Shown here one piece after another: positions 38,890 to 46,689 of a stretch of 64,000 nt of DNA. The position numbers and the translations under genes were made by a program. The stretch is from Methylocystis echinoides (GTDB lineage: Bacteria; Pseudomonadota; Alphaproteobacteria; Rhizobiales; Beijerinckiaceae). The stretch is from contig NZ_CP156084.1 of assembly GCF_040687965.1 (NCBI RefSeq), forward strand, positions 2,728,501 through 2,792,500. The letters are read 5' to 3'. Position 1 is the stretch's first letter. Every line of letters begins with the position of its first letter. Under the pieces are notes generated by a model that made no database searches, was not told the DNA's origin, and saw only the letters and a program-made list of their open reading frames with translations.

Positions 38890-39176
38890 CTGGCAACAAG
38901 TGTGACTTTGCGGCTTGCAGGCAAAGCTAAGCTTAAAAAGACAAGTCTAAGGTGCGCTACGCAAGCAGTCGCCGTGTCGTGAGTCCTCCGCGCTCACGCC
39001 AGATGGCTGGTAAGCAGCGCTTCTCCGATCAGAATTGCAGGGCATCGCTGTCAATTGAGACGCTCAGGCAGGGGCGTCAATGGATCTCCTGTTTGTTTGA
39101 CCTTTAGTGCGAAGCCCCTAAGTCACTAGATCGCAGTCGTTTGATTACCGCCCAGTTTCTAGCTTCGGAGGTCATT

Positions 39177-39641
39177 ATGAGAAGACTCGTTGCAATCATG
39201 GCAACGGCTTGCACGCTGGCCGGCTGTAGTGACAAATCTTCGTCACCCGCCATCGAAATACTGATGGCTCCGATGGAGGTTGGGACAAAAACGCCCGATT
39301 ATGAAGTGATCTCCCCCAGAGAACTCAAACTGTCTCCTCGTGTGAAACTCCAGTTTGAAGGTAACGCCGGGCAGAACCAAGGCTTCGTGCTGCTAAGAGA
39401 TAACGGGGGCCTCGGCGGCTACATGGCCTGCGGGTGCGTCGGTGCGACGACTAGCTCGTGCAAAACTGAGAACGATAACCCAGAGCATCCCTCGTGCAGC
39501 GGCAGTTGCACGGACAGTGAAGGGAACGCTCATCCATGCCAAATCGAAGGGCCTATTATCGGCCCGCCGAAGGACCCTTACAAACTAAGGTTCGTCGAGA
39601 AGTCTTTCCTTAAGTATAGCAAGGCTCCCGGCACGAGGTAG
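39177..39641 (+). CDS. cysteine-rich lipoprotein
   Basis: A 154-residue protein with a type II signal peptide (MRRLVAIMATACTLAGC, lipobox LAGC at about residue 17). A middle segment is rich in Cys (YMACGCVGATTSSCK; CSGSCTDSEGNAHPC). CGGAGG precedes ATG 39177. First cargo gene of the island; function unknown. Confidence 0.75.
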   Translation: MRRLVAIMATACTLAGCSDKSSSPAIEILMAPMEVGTKTPDYEVISPRELKLSPRVKLQFEGNAGQNQGFVLLRDNGGLGGYMACGCVGATTSSCKTENDNPEHPSCSGSCTDSEGNAHPCQIEGPIIGPPKDPYKLRFVEKSFLKYSKAPGTR

Positions 39642-39718
39642 GGTGGTCGTTCGGCGAAGAAGGTGACTCAACCGCGTAGCCGGGAAGGCCGACTTTTAGC
39701 TCCGGTTGACGCATCGGT

Positions 39719-39940
39719 ATGGTGCATCGCGATGGTTGGCGCGCTCAGCGCCACCCGCCCAACGTCCACAAGAAGGGCATTCCCTTCGAAAAATTGCGCG
39801 ACGGATGTTGTAAGTTCCCGCTTGGCTGTACCGACGAGATTGCAGCGCGCTTCTGTGGTGCCGCCACGCCCCAAGGATCGCCATATGCGAGCATTGCCGG
39901 GAGCTAGCCTATGTCTGTCCCCAATGTCCGGCGAGTGAAA
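39719..39940 (+). pseudogene. GcrA-like C-terminal domain, frameshifted
   Basis: The frame from 39719 reads GIPFEKLRDGCCKFPLGCTD and RFCGAATPQGSPY, like the Cys-containing C-terminal part of GcrA-family regulators, then runs into a stop at 39905. In the next frame from TGC at 39886 the expected continuation CEHCRELAYVCPQCPASE follows. One missing base (near 39884-39886) would explain this. The N-terminal DNA-binding part of true GcrA is not visible. Confidence 0.55.
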
Positions 39941-40004
39941 GTTATTGGGGTCTAAGTCGGTCAGGATCGTTGAACGCTGCAGCGCTCTACCGGAAGGGCC
40001 TATT

Positions 40005-40268
40005 ATGGCCCTGCATGTCCGCCGCGACGCCAACGCCGAGCCGTCCGTATTCGCCAGGGTGGCCATCGAGGTATTTGGGCGGAGCCCGGCCCCAGACGCT
40101 TTCCCAGAGCGGCTGCCGGTCAAGGAAGGGTTTCTGCACGCTCTTTCCTATGCCGAGCGCGAAGGGATAGCAGTGGTCTGGATCGATGACCCCCTTGGCC
40201 TTTTTCCACCCGAAAGACGCCCGGTAATAGCGATGGACAAGCGAGCTGAAGATCGAGGAAGGGGCTGA
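40005..40268 (+). CDS. hypothetical protein
   Basis: An 87-residue frame (MALHVRRDANAEPSVFARVA; ALSYAEREGIAVVWIDDPLG) with GAAGGG upstream of the ATG. No family recognised. It overlaps the frame of the decayed GcrA-like segment's extension. Confidence 0.45.
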   Translation: MALHVRRDANAEPSVFARVAIEVFGRSPAPDAFPERLPVKEGFLHALSYAEREGIAVVWIDDPLGLFPPERRPVIAMDKRAEDRGRG

Positions 40269-40734
40269 CGACCCGGAGCCAAGAAGTTGGTTCGCGCCGC
40301 CAACCCCCGTCCGCCTAGACGGACAGCCCTATGGTTAAGTATGGGCTCGCTCCCCGCTATTGTGGATTCTACGGCACCACGAACGTTATCTCTTGTGGCC
40401 GAGCGAAATAGCCAGGCACGGTTGGTCGCCACTAATGACTACGCCGTCAAAAAAAGCCCGGCGCGCGGCCGGGCTAAGGAGAAGAGTTCCCCTGGGAGGG
40501 GGATGCAGAGCAAACGCGCCGAGGCGAAACGATGTTCCAGGGGATGCAGTCGAGGAGCGGGACACACTGGTTACGCTTTGGCGGCCAGCCGCTCATTTCA
40601 ATGGCGCGCAAGACAATTGGGCATCCGTCCGCTCGCATATATGGCTGATATATCGAGGCAAAGTTTAGGAACATCGCCGAGCAGCATCTGTTTCGACTCG
40701 GACAAGCAGAATATCTCATGACGAGGAAGGGAAG
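40269..40734. other. gene-poor stretch with a hairpin repeat
   Basis: Short frames occur on both strands but none is convincing. It contains the 35-bp hairpin repeat at 40451-40485. Confidence 0.5.
40451..40485 (-). repeat. 35-bp terminator-like repeat, copy 1
   Basis: GCCCGGC-GCGCG-GCCGGGC hairpin with an A-run in front (a T-run after the hairpin on the minus strand) and AAGGAGAAGA behind. 34 of 35 bases equal to 44797-44831. Looks like a minus-strand terminator but no minus-strand gene is evident upstream of it. Confidence 0.65.
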
Positions 40735-40950
40735 ATGCAGCCCGCTGATCGGAAGGTCTTGCAAGAGACGCGGGATGCAATCCTGGTCATGCATGAATTG
40801 GGATACGCATTGCGACGCTCTTTGGGGCCGACGGAACATGAATCCCTGCCGCCTAGCATGGCGCTGTTGCTGATGCAGCTGGCCTTAGCAGAGGTTGTGC
40901 GAACAGCATCCGACGAGGAGTGCGATGCACATTCTCGTGGCGCACGTTAG
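40735..40950 (+). CDS. hypothetical protein
   Basis: A 71-residue helical protein (MQPADRKVLQETRDAILVMH; MALLLMQLALAEVVRTASDE) with GAGGAAGGGAAG before the ATG. No family recognised. Confidence 0.5.
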   Translation: MQPADRKVLQETRDAILVMHELGYALRRSLGPTEHESLPPSMALLLMQLALAEVVRTASDEECDAHSRGAR

Positions 40951-41123
40951 TCGAAGCCGAACCCACGCCCATGGCCGAGCCTACTGGCGGCACTATTCCC
41001 CGCGCGACCGGATACGTTGTGAGCAGCCGAGCCGAGCCTACCTATAGGTTATCGCCGACCCATGGGCGCTTCGGCGGCTGAGAGACTCTTCGTGCTCCCG
41101 CTTACAGCGAACAGGAGCACGCG

Positions 41124-41384
41124 ATGCAAAACCATCTTGACGCACTCGCTTCTTGCTCACGCGAACTCACGGACTTCCAAGCGCGCGCCAAAAAGCTGCA
41201 AGCGCATTCGGACATGCTGATCGCCGGGTCTAAGATTGCGATTACTGACACCAAGCAGCTGATGCGCCGCATTTTGCTAGAGGCACCTAATGCGGCGAAT
41301 GACGAGGGCTACTCTGTGGATATTCCGGCTAGGCCAGCCGCTCCAGCCTTTCCGGTGGCAGAGGACAACACTGACGGTTACTAA
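41124..41384 (+). CDS. hypothetical protein
   Basis: An 86-residue protein, helical in the first half (CSRELTDFQARAKKLQAHSD) with a Pro-rich tail. CAGGAG lies upstream of the ATG. No family recognised. Confidence 0.5.
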   Translation: MQNHLDALASCSRELTDFQARAKKLQAHSDMLIAGSKIAITDTKQLMRRILLEAPNAANDEGYSVDIPARPAAPAFPVAEDNTDGY

Positions 41385-41431
41385 CCCGCGCATCCACGCC
41401 GCGGCCCCACCGGATACGGGCATCTCACGCG

Positions 41432-41623
41432 CTAAAACAAGAAGGCAGAGATGAGCCTGGCTGCTGCGAACATGAAAGCACAGATAAAGGCCAAAGCGAT
41501 TCCGAACCCCGCCCAGTCGCGAGCTTGCGCGGCCTTGTAGGTGGAAAGGGCGAGGGAAAGGCTAAGAAGCGCCCCGGCCGAGCCGAGCGCCACGGTGGAG
41601 AGCTGGGTGAAGGTGAGGGTCAC
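41432..41623 (-). CDS. small membrane protein of an island paralogue family, copy 1
   Basis: A 63-residue protein with two membrane segments around the conserved STYKAAQARDWAGFGIALAF motif. Related to 41620-41922 and 47433-47792. Its start overlaps the upstream paralogue by 4 bases. Confidence 0.65.
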   Translation of the reverse strand: MTLTFTQLSTVALGSAGALLSLSLALSTYKAAQARDWAGFGIALAFICAFMFAAARLISAFLF

Positions 41624-41922
41624 GGCTGCGCCTGCGAGGGCGATAAGCCCCTATCGAGGTTGATGACCGCCGTCGTCTCCGACGGCCTCAGAATGGCCCG
41701 AATGAAGGCTCGCGAACCTGCCGCCAGGACGATTGACGTCACGCCCAGCCCGCCTGCGAAAATCAGACAGACGAGCGTGAGCGCTATGCCAATCCTCGCG
41801 GCCTCCCAGTCGCGAGCTTCCGCGGCCTTCCAGGTCGCTATGGCGAGAATCGTTCCCGAGACGGTGCATGCGACAGCGCCGAGGAACAGCAGGGCCGACA
41901 TCAAAACTTTATAGCCCTCCAC
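41620..41922 (-). CDS. small membrane protein of an island paralogue family, copy 2
   Basis: 100 residues, two membrane segments with ATWKAAEARDWEAARIGIAL between them and FAGGLGVTSIVLAAGSRAF after them, then a polar tail. Start may be ATG 41922 or 41901. Related to the neighbouring copy and to 47433-47792. Confidence 0.65.
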   Translation of the reverse strand: MEGYKVLMSALLFLGAVACTVSGTILAIATWKAAEARDWEAARIGIALTLVCLIFAGGLGVTSIVLAAGSRAFIRAILRPSETTAVINLDRGLSPSQAQP

Positions 41923-42142
41923 CGGCTGCCGCAGATCAAATCTGACAAGACAGACAGCCCGTTGAGTAGCTGTGTCTTCTACTTAGGGTTGCCTCTACCA
42001 ACTCCGTCTAACGCTTACCCGGTATTGCGACCGGCCGACCAACCGGCACAAGCCTGGCTTTCAATCACCAACCTGCTAAGCTTGCATTCGCCCAAACGCG
42101 CGACAGGTCAACTTCGACGCGGCCACACAACGGAGAAGCGCC

Positions 42143-42574
42143 ATGAAAGAACTTTTGAGGCGCGTATGGGCAGCGACCGGGTTGGACGAGACCGCCGCCC
42201 TTCCGGCAATCGGACATGCGCTCCAGTTCATGCGTGACCACGCGCCGGCAGAGATAGTCACGCAGCTGATCAACCAAATACCCGACGCTCATCAAGGCAT
42301 CAGGGCCGCCGCCGCGACGTCGGACGCCGGCGTGACTGCGGCGATTGCGGCAGTGAAGGGCCTATTCGGTTTTGGCCAGACGAACCTAAACGTTTTGACC
42401 GGGAAGCTGGCAAACCTTGGACTTAACGAGAAGCAAGTGGCTGCGCTTTTGGGAGAAGTTTTCGCTTACGCCGAATCTCTAGTTGGTCCGGAGGGCGTCG
42501 CGAAGATGAGGGCCGCGATGCCATACTTATCGGGGTTCATGGGAAAAACGGCACGCGCCCGTCCTGACGTTTGA
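42143..42574 (+). CDS. conserved hypothetical protein (DUF2267/DUF2780-like)
   Basis: A 143-residue helical protein: EIVTQLINQIPDAHQGIRAA and LTGKLANLGLNEKQVAALLG, LVGPEGVAKMRAAMPYL. This layout resembles small DUF2780- or DUF2267-type proteins, but I am not sure. CGGAGAAG precedes the ATG. Confidence 0.65.
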   Translation: MKELLRRVWAATGLDETAALPAIGHALQFMRDHAPAEIVTQLINQIPDAHQGIRAAAATSDAGVTAAIAAVKGLFGFGQTNLNVLTGKLANLGLNEKQVAALLGEVFAYAESLVGPEGVAKMRAAMPYLSGFMGKTARARPDV

Positions 42575-42613
42575 ACCTCCCGAATCGCGAAAGCGGCCCG
42601 CCCCCACCGCTGC

Positions 42614-42850
42614 CTATTTGACCCAGACCGTGCCATTTGACCAAGAGATGGCTCGCCCATCGGGGCTAACCTTACCCGTATGTGTTTGAGCAAAGGCACC
42701 GCCGGTAAACGTCATCGTCAAAGTATCCCCGGCCAGCGTGCTTTCGCCGCGCGTAAAATGCGGGTTGGGAACAGTTGCAATTGCGATGACGCGATTGCCG
42801 ACCTGTTGAATTGTCAGCGTGTGCCAATCCCCACTTAGATCGATTGCCAT
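42614..42850 (-). CDS. hypothetical protein
   Basis: A frame encoding DLSGDWHTLTIQQVGNRVIA, TLAGDTLTMTFTGGAFAQTH and GRAISWSNGTVWVK, beta-rich with a repeated strand pattern as in small lipocalin-like or beta-sandwich proteins. I use ATG 42850 (78 residues); the frame is open to 42982 and a longer start is possible. Confidence 0.55.
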   Translation of the reverse strand: MAIDLSGDWHTLTIQQVGNRVIAIATVPNPHFTRGESTLAGDTLTMTFTGGAFAQTHTGKVSPDGRAISWSNGTVWVK

Positions 42851-43071
42851 TCGTCCGATCCCCACTTGGCTCTCAACGCGCCGCTGGCCTTTGAAATTGG
42901 CAAAGAGAGACCCAGTCCAATTGCTGAACAATACCCCTATTCGATGGGGATGCAGCCGGCGAGAAAAAAGCCTGGTCGCCAATGCGCATCAGAGCGAGAA
43001 AGTGGGCAGCTTTCAGTTCCGTAAACCCCGAAATTCACTCGGCAGCGGTCGACAAGTCGCCCTCTCCTCTT

Positions 43072-43085
43072 GTGCGCTGGCGCAC
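43072..43085. promoter_or_regulatory. conserved palindrome upstream of the CYC peptide, island copy
   Basis: GTGCGC-TG-GCGCAC, 70 bases before the ATG of the peptide gene. The same box (GTGCGC-TC-GCGCAC) lies at 60533-60546 before the chromosomal paralogue; in both cases GCTACCGTC starts exactly 21 bases after the box. Confidence 0.6.
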
Positions 43086-43155
43086 GTACGGCCGAACCTC
43101 CATTAGCTACCGTCAGACCGTCGAGAACACAGACAAGACCTGACGGGAGCCGATC

Positions 43156-43287
43156 ATGACCAAGCTGATCACCATCTGCGCCGCGATCGCTCTGACCCTG
43201 AGCATCGGCTTCGCCAGCACGGCTTCTGCCGCTCCCGAGGGCTTCAACAACTTCGACGGCACCGCCTGCTATTGCATGGACCCGTGA
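43156..43287 (+). CDS. very small secreted peptide with C-terminal CYC motif, island copy
   Basis: A 43-residue product: signal peptide MTKLITICAAIALTLSIGFA with cleavage likely after ASA, leaving APEGFNNFDGTACYCMDP. It is a paralogue of 60608-60742 (AVEGFDNFDARACYCTDP). GGGAG precedes the ATG. No family is recognised. The export signal and conserved Cys-Tyr-Cys suggest a periplasmic or secreted peptide, perhaps metal-binding or modified; this is speculation. Confidence 0.65.
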   Translation: MTKLITICAAIALTLSIGFASTASAAPEGFNNFDGTACYCMDP

Positions 43288-43439
43288 TCGCATTCTTGCA
43301 GAGGGCGCAAAGGGGGCGCGTTTCCCTCTTGCCTCCAGTGTGCCTTCTGCCCTCCAGGAGGCCTGCCCGTAAGCCGCTCTGGCTCCCCCTTGCCTGCGCC
43401 CTATCTGACGGCTGTGCGGCGTGAACTGAGGAGGGAACG

Positions 43440-43664
43440 ATGGCATTAAAGCACACTGCGTTCGCTACTCTCGTTGCGCTTCCGGCTTTTGTTGTTGCTG
43501 GAAGCGTGATGGCTGGAGACGTCAAATGGGGCTCGCCGAACGTCCCCGGCCAACCCGGCTATAAGGAGCCGCAAAAGGTCGAGGAGGTGCGTGCGCCGCG
43601 CCCCGTTAAAGATTTGAAATACGGCAGCGGCTACCAAATGAAACGCACAGAAGACGCGAAGTAG
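43440..43664 (+). CDS. small secreted protein
   Basis: A 74-residue protein with a signal peptide (HTAFATLVALPAFVVAGSVM followed by AGDV) and a polar mature part rich in Pro, Lys and Tyr. GAGGAGGG precedes the ATG and a terminator follows the stop. Function unknown. Confidence 0.7.
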   Translation: MALKHTAFATLVALPAFVVAGSVMAGDVKWGSPNVPGQPGYKEPQKVEEVRAPRPVKDLKYGSGYQMKRTEDAK

Positions 43665-43685
43665 TCCTTATGCGTCAGCATGCGG

Positions 43686-43716
43686 TGCGGCCGCCGTTGA
43701 GCGGCCGCATTTATTT
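43686..43716 (+). terminator. terminator after the small secreted protein gene
   Basis: TGCGGCCGC-CGTTGA-GCGGCCGCA followed by TTTATTT, 22 bases after the stop; its end overlaps the stop of the convergent gene. Confidence 0.85.
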
Positions 43717-43941
43717 GTGCGGCTCGCCGTTCAGGCGGTCCACTGCTCTTCCTTCCGAGTCGCCCGAGCCGAGCATTTCCGCGACCTCGGCTACTCGAAG
43801 CCAAACGTCATGCCCGTCATGATCACCGTTCCGCCTTAGATGCAGGGCGTGGTCCCGAGCCTTCCTGGGGGCTCTGTGTTTATGACGAGCCCTGAGGACT
43901 TTGGCATGGATTTCTATCGCTTCTTCAAGGGATACTTTCAT
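43711..43941 (-). CDS. small conserved alphaproteobacterial protein
   Basis: A 76-residue protein, SLEEAIEIHAKVLRARHKHR, RKARDHALHLRRNGDHDGHD and VWLRVAEVAEML, rich in His and Arg. Similar small proteins are common in Hyphomicrobiales, function unknown. AGGCGG precedes the ATG. Confidence 0.65.
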   Translation of the reverse strand: MKVSLEEAIEIHAKVLRARHKHRAPRKARDHALHLRRNGDHDGHDVWLRVAEVAEMLGSGDSEGRAVDRLNGEPHK

Positions 43942-44080
43942 GAGAAGCCGCCTCAGACCGAAAGCCGCGCTGTGGAGACTTTACTATCCGTCTCTGCCTT
44001 GCGGCTAGCCTGCGTCGCGTCTCGGCGGCTTCCCGTCGCATAACCCGGCGCGGAGCCGCCGGCTGGTTCCCGTTACTCAG

Positions 44081-44404
44081 CTAATGCGCTGGCCGAGCGC
44101 GCGGTTCATGATGCGGCGCGTGGGTGCGAACAGTCCTATGAGGGGTTTCCTCTTCGCGGCTATGCGCTTCCACCTCGTCATCTCGCTCAGCGCGGGCCTC
44201 CGCCACGACGTTGCCCGCAGCCTCATACGCCTCCGAAACCGCTCCACGAGCCTCATCGTAGATCACGATTCCGGTCTTGATGAGTTCTTTGGCGACGGGC
44301 CTTAGTATACGCAGCAAGGTCGGGCCCAAGAGAACCGCCCCTAACCCAAGCGCCGCTGGCCCCGCAGCGCCTTCCATTTTGAAAAGGTCCTCGAACAGTG
44401 CCAT
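44081..44404 (-). CDS. DUF5132-like protein
   Basis: A 107-residue protein with one N-terminal membrane-like segment (AAGPAALGLGAVLLGPTLLR), the PVAKELIKTGIVIYDEARGA segment typical of DUF5132 proteins and a charged tail. GGAGG precedes the ATG. Function unknown. Confidence 0.75.
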   Translation of the reverse strand: MALFEDLFKMEGAAGPAALGLGAVLLGPTLLRILRPVAKELIKTGIVIYDEARGAVSEAYEAAGNVVAEARAERDDEVEAHSREEETPHRTVRTHAPHHEPRARPAH

Positions 44405-44681
44405 TTCGGCCTCCGCTTGCTGTCACAGGAGCGTCAAATTGTGGCTTGTGCCGTTCAATCAAGCCCGCCCATCGCTGCTGATTTTTAGAGATGGCTTCGG
44501 CACCCCCTATAGCCGGGGAACAGCTGAAAGCCTCTCCGGCTTGCAACACGCGCACGGAAGAATACGCCGCGCAGCGGGGGCGGGGGCGGGGCTGTCGCGA
44601 CGCAGGTGTTCGGCGACGCGTGCAACAAAAAGGCACCGCAACCCTCGCGGTCTTCGAGCGTTAACCAGGCGGTCATGACGC

Positions 44682-44701
44682 TGGGCGATCATGATCGCCC
44701 A
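44682..44701. repeat. 20-bp perfect palindrome
   Basis: TGGGCGATCATGATCGCCCA equals its own reverse complement, with no spacer. A possible protein binding site; no gene starts directly next to it. Confidence 0.7.
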
Positions 44702-44796
44702 GGATGCGTCCCGCGAAGGCGCACCTGCTCAACTGGCGGCTCACCATTCAGACCCCGGTGGGCCGCCGCTCCCCTTCCAATCGCTTACCCTCAAAC

Positions 44797-44831
44797 AAAA
44801 AGCCCGGCGCGCGGCCGGGCCAAGGAGAAGA
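44797..44831 (-). terminator. terminator-like 35-bp repeat, copy 2
   Basis: Hairpin GCCCGGC-GCGCG-GCCGGGC with a T-run on the minus strand, about 160 bases after the stop of the gene at 44990-45226; may end its transcript. Equal to 40451-40485 except one base. Confidence 0.6.
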
Positions 44832-44989
44832 ACGGACATCCAAACAACCATCCGACTGTGGCCCTCGTTCCACCCGAAGTAGCCGAATGATCCGCCAGGG
44901 CACCTCTATAATAGGCCTTCCCTGTCTGAGGAAAGCCCCCAGCCAATGCCGGGGGCAGACGACACCACGCAAAGCCGACCTTTCCCGCT

Positions 44990-45226
44990 CTATCTCCAGT
45001 GCACGCAACGTTTGTGGCCGAAACCGTGCGACGGGTGAAAGCGACGCGTCCACTTGATGCATTCCTTGCCCGGAGGGGGCAAATAGTGCCTAGCCTCTTG
45101 GACCAGCGACCGGCTTTCCGGCGAAACCGCGACACTCAGAGGACCAGCGGACCCTTGCGATGTGTTGGCGAGGGAAAATGCACCGCAGATGGTCACGAGA
45201 CACGCGGCCCTTATTGACGTAAGCAT
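44990..45226 (-). CDS. small secreted cysteine-containing protein
   Basis: A 78-residue protein with a signal peptide (MLTSIRAACLVTICGAFSLA followed by NTSQGSAG) and a basic C-terminus with CIKWTRRFHPSHGFGHKRC. GGAGG precedes ATG 45226; the longer upstream frame is not used. Function unknown. Confidence 0.6.
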   Translation of the reverse strand: MLTSIRAACLVTICGAFSLANTSQGSAGPLSVAVSPESRSLVQEARHYLPPPGKECIKWTRRFHPSHGFGHKRCVHWR

Positions 45227-45609
45227 TGCAGGTCCTCCCATGTGTTTCCGGTAAGCTACACAGATGCAGATGGGAGTGGCTGTAGAGCGGTCAAGCACAT
45301 AGGGGCGAACAGCCCTCCTCAGTTTCGCCTTTTGCGAATTTGCCGAAGGCTTGTAGGCGGAGCAGCGTAGCCGACGTTTCAGAGAAGGGTCATCACAGAC
45401 CCAGGTCAATATCGAGCCCGGACGGCGGCGCATCCATCTGGTGGGTCATCCCCGGCCTAAGGCGGCCTGTGCCTTCGAGAGTGCGAGCTTCTTGCGGAAC
45501 TTTGGGGGTCGCAAAGCGTTGGTTTCGATCGAGGTGGATTTAACGAAGTAAGAGGGTCGCGATCCGTAATAATTCGTACCGCGACTGTTTTCATAGTGGA
45601 GGGTTCGCC
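45227..45609. other. 383-base stretch without a recognised gene
   Basis: I see no convincing reading frame or repeat here. It probably holds promoters of the divergent genes on both sides. Confidence 0.5.
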
Positions 45610-45906
45610 ATGGCAACTGTTAACCGCTACGGGCCCTACCTTGTCTCCCTTGGATTCGGGGACATTTTCCAGCCAGGACAGGTCAGGGGCTATACTTTTG
45701 GACCGTGGCCTCCCTTTGGCGAATCAGCGGTTACAGTTTCGGTACACCCTACTCGTGATGAATTTCGCGAGAAAAGCATTTCATTGGAAAGCGTTGTGTC
45801 TCGAAAACGGCCAAACGGCGAGCATTTCATCGATTGCACGTATAAGAACACAAGCTCAGAGGGAATGAAATTTTGGTCACTCTACCTGTGCGTCGTTTCG
45901 CCCTAG
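45610..45906 (+). CDS. hypothetical protein
   Basis: A 98-residue protein (MATVNRYGPYLVSLGFGDIF; FGESAVTVSVHPTRDEFREK; FIDCTYKNTSSEGMKFWSLY), beta-rich. GGAGGG precedes the ATG. It has lower GC than its neighbours, suggesting separate acquisition. Confidence 0.65.
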   Translation: MATVNRYGPYLVSLGFGDIFQPGQVRGYTFGPWPPFGESAVTVSVHPTRDEFREKSISLESVVSRKRPNGEHFIDCTYKNTSSEGMKFWSLYLCVVSP

Positions 45907-45930
45907 ACCTGAGTGGGGAGGGAGGTTGAA

Positions 45931-46170
45931 ATGAAGATATTTGCAGTTCATGACACAGATGGAAATATTTCCGCTCTCCTTACTGTGCCACCAAATTCGC
46001 CGCCCGGAGAGATTAACATTGGTCCAAGCCAATTTAGGACAGAGTTGAAGTTGGCGGGGATGAGCATCGACCTTAACGATCCCCAAATACATGATCGACT
46101 AAATGAGCTAATCGAGACTCACAAAGTCGAATGCGGAGCTGCCAAGGCAACACTCGTTAAGAAACGCTGA
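45931..46170 (+). CDS. hypothetical protein
   Basis: A 79-residue protein (MKIFAVHDTDGNISALLTVP; HDRLNELIETHKVECGAAKA). GGGAGG precedes ATG 45931; a GTG at 45913 is in frame. It follows the previous gene by 24 bases and shares its lower GC, so the two probably form a unit. Function unknown. Confidence 0.65.
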   Translation: MKIFAVHDTDGNISALLTVPPNSPPGEINIGPSQFRTELKLAGMSIDLNDPQIHDRLNELIETHKVECGAAKATLVKKR

Positions 46171-46326
46171 CCCAGCGAGCGCGCTGGTTAACCATGACGT
46201 GCTCCTTTGGTCTTGTAGACCATGAGGATGTTCGCGGCGTAGTCACGAGTTACAGATGCTGGTAGGCCGCGCAGAACTGCAGGAAGGTGGCTTCATCCGC
46301 TACCCTATGCAATCGTGCTGCGACGG

Positions 46327-46560
46327 CTAATTCAGCCTCGACCCCTCGCCCCGCGCCGGAGCAGAAAGCCGCGCAAACAGCGCCCAAGCCGCCTGAGCGT
46401 TCCGAGCCTCAGCCGCCGCTTCTTCGATGGCGTCCATAGGCTCGACGGCATCCTGCAACATTATCTCCAGAAAATCGGTAAGAGCCCGACCGGCGGTGAA
46501 AGCCACCCGAAGCGCTTCTTTGTTGCTGTCGAAAAGCGAACACGAAGACGGCGGAATTAG
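46327..46560 (-). pseudogene. 5'-truncated copy of the small phage-type protein at 48352-48597
   Basis: Minus-strand frame ending at 46327 encodes ALTDFLEIMLQDAVEPMDAI, EEAAAEARNAQAAWALFARL and GEGSRLN, aligning along its length with the C-terminal two thirds of the product of 48352-48597 (ALLDFLESVMQGE; DAIEEAAEEAREAAAAWELF; EGVRLN). No ATG, GTG or TTG gives the missing N-terminus. Confidence 0.65.
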
Positions 46561-46688
46561 CGATAGCTTATGCGCGCGGTACCATCGGCAACGTTAGTTT
46601 TGACGGCAAAGTGGCAGACGGTTGCTTGGTTAAAACTAAGATTGGGACCGTCATCGGCGAGGTGACGCGAGGTCCCAACCGCGCCTAA
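46540..46688 (+). pseudogene. C-terminal fragment of a beta-flower-type protein
   Basis: Plus-strand frame without a start codon encodes TAELAIAYARGTIGNVSFDG and KVADGCLVKTKIGTVIGEVT followed by RGPNRA and stop. The pattern resembles five-fold beta-flower domain proteins. Its 5' end is lost at the point where the antisense fragment at 46327-46560 also loses its 5' end. Confidence 0.45.
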
Positions 46689-46689
46689 A

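Larger units (their letters stand above)
38733..39176. other. left end of the island, non-coding
   Basis: No gene seen. Holds two direct TACGGAAAA boxes (38780, 38791), a 26-bp repeat shared with the integrase promoter region (38791-38816) and a hairpin repeat (38857-38889) shared with 46697-46729. Confidence 0.6.
44405..44989. other. gene-poor stretch
   Basis: No convincing gene. It contains a 20-bp perfect palindrome (44682-44701) and the second copy of the 35-bp hairpin repeat (44797-44831). Confidence 0.5.

Noticed and set aside
40474-40839. Minus-strand frame of 121 codons that ends at the hairpin repeat.
   Set aside because: It is rich in Cys and Pro with no family likeness, and overlaps a plus-strand gene with a good ribosome binding site.
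43156-43287. Similarity of the CYC peptide to methanobactin precursors.
   Set aside because: Methanobactin precursors have no Sec-type signal peptide and a different Cys pattern, and no mbnB/mbnC-type genes lie nearby.
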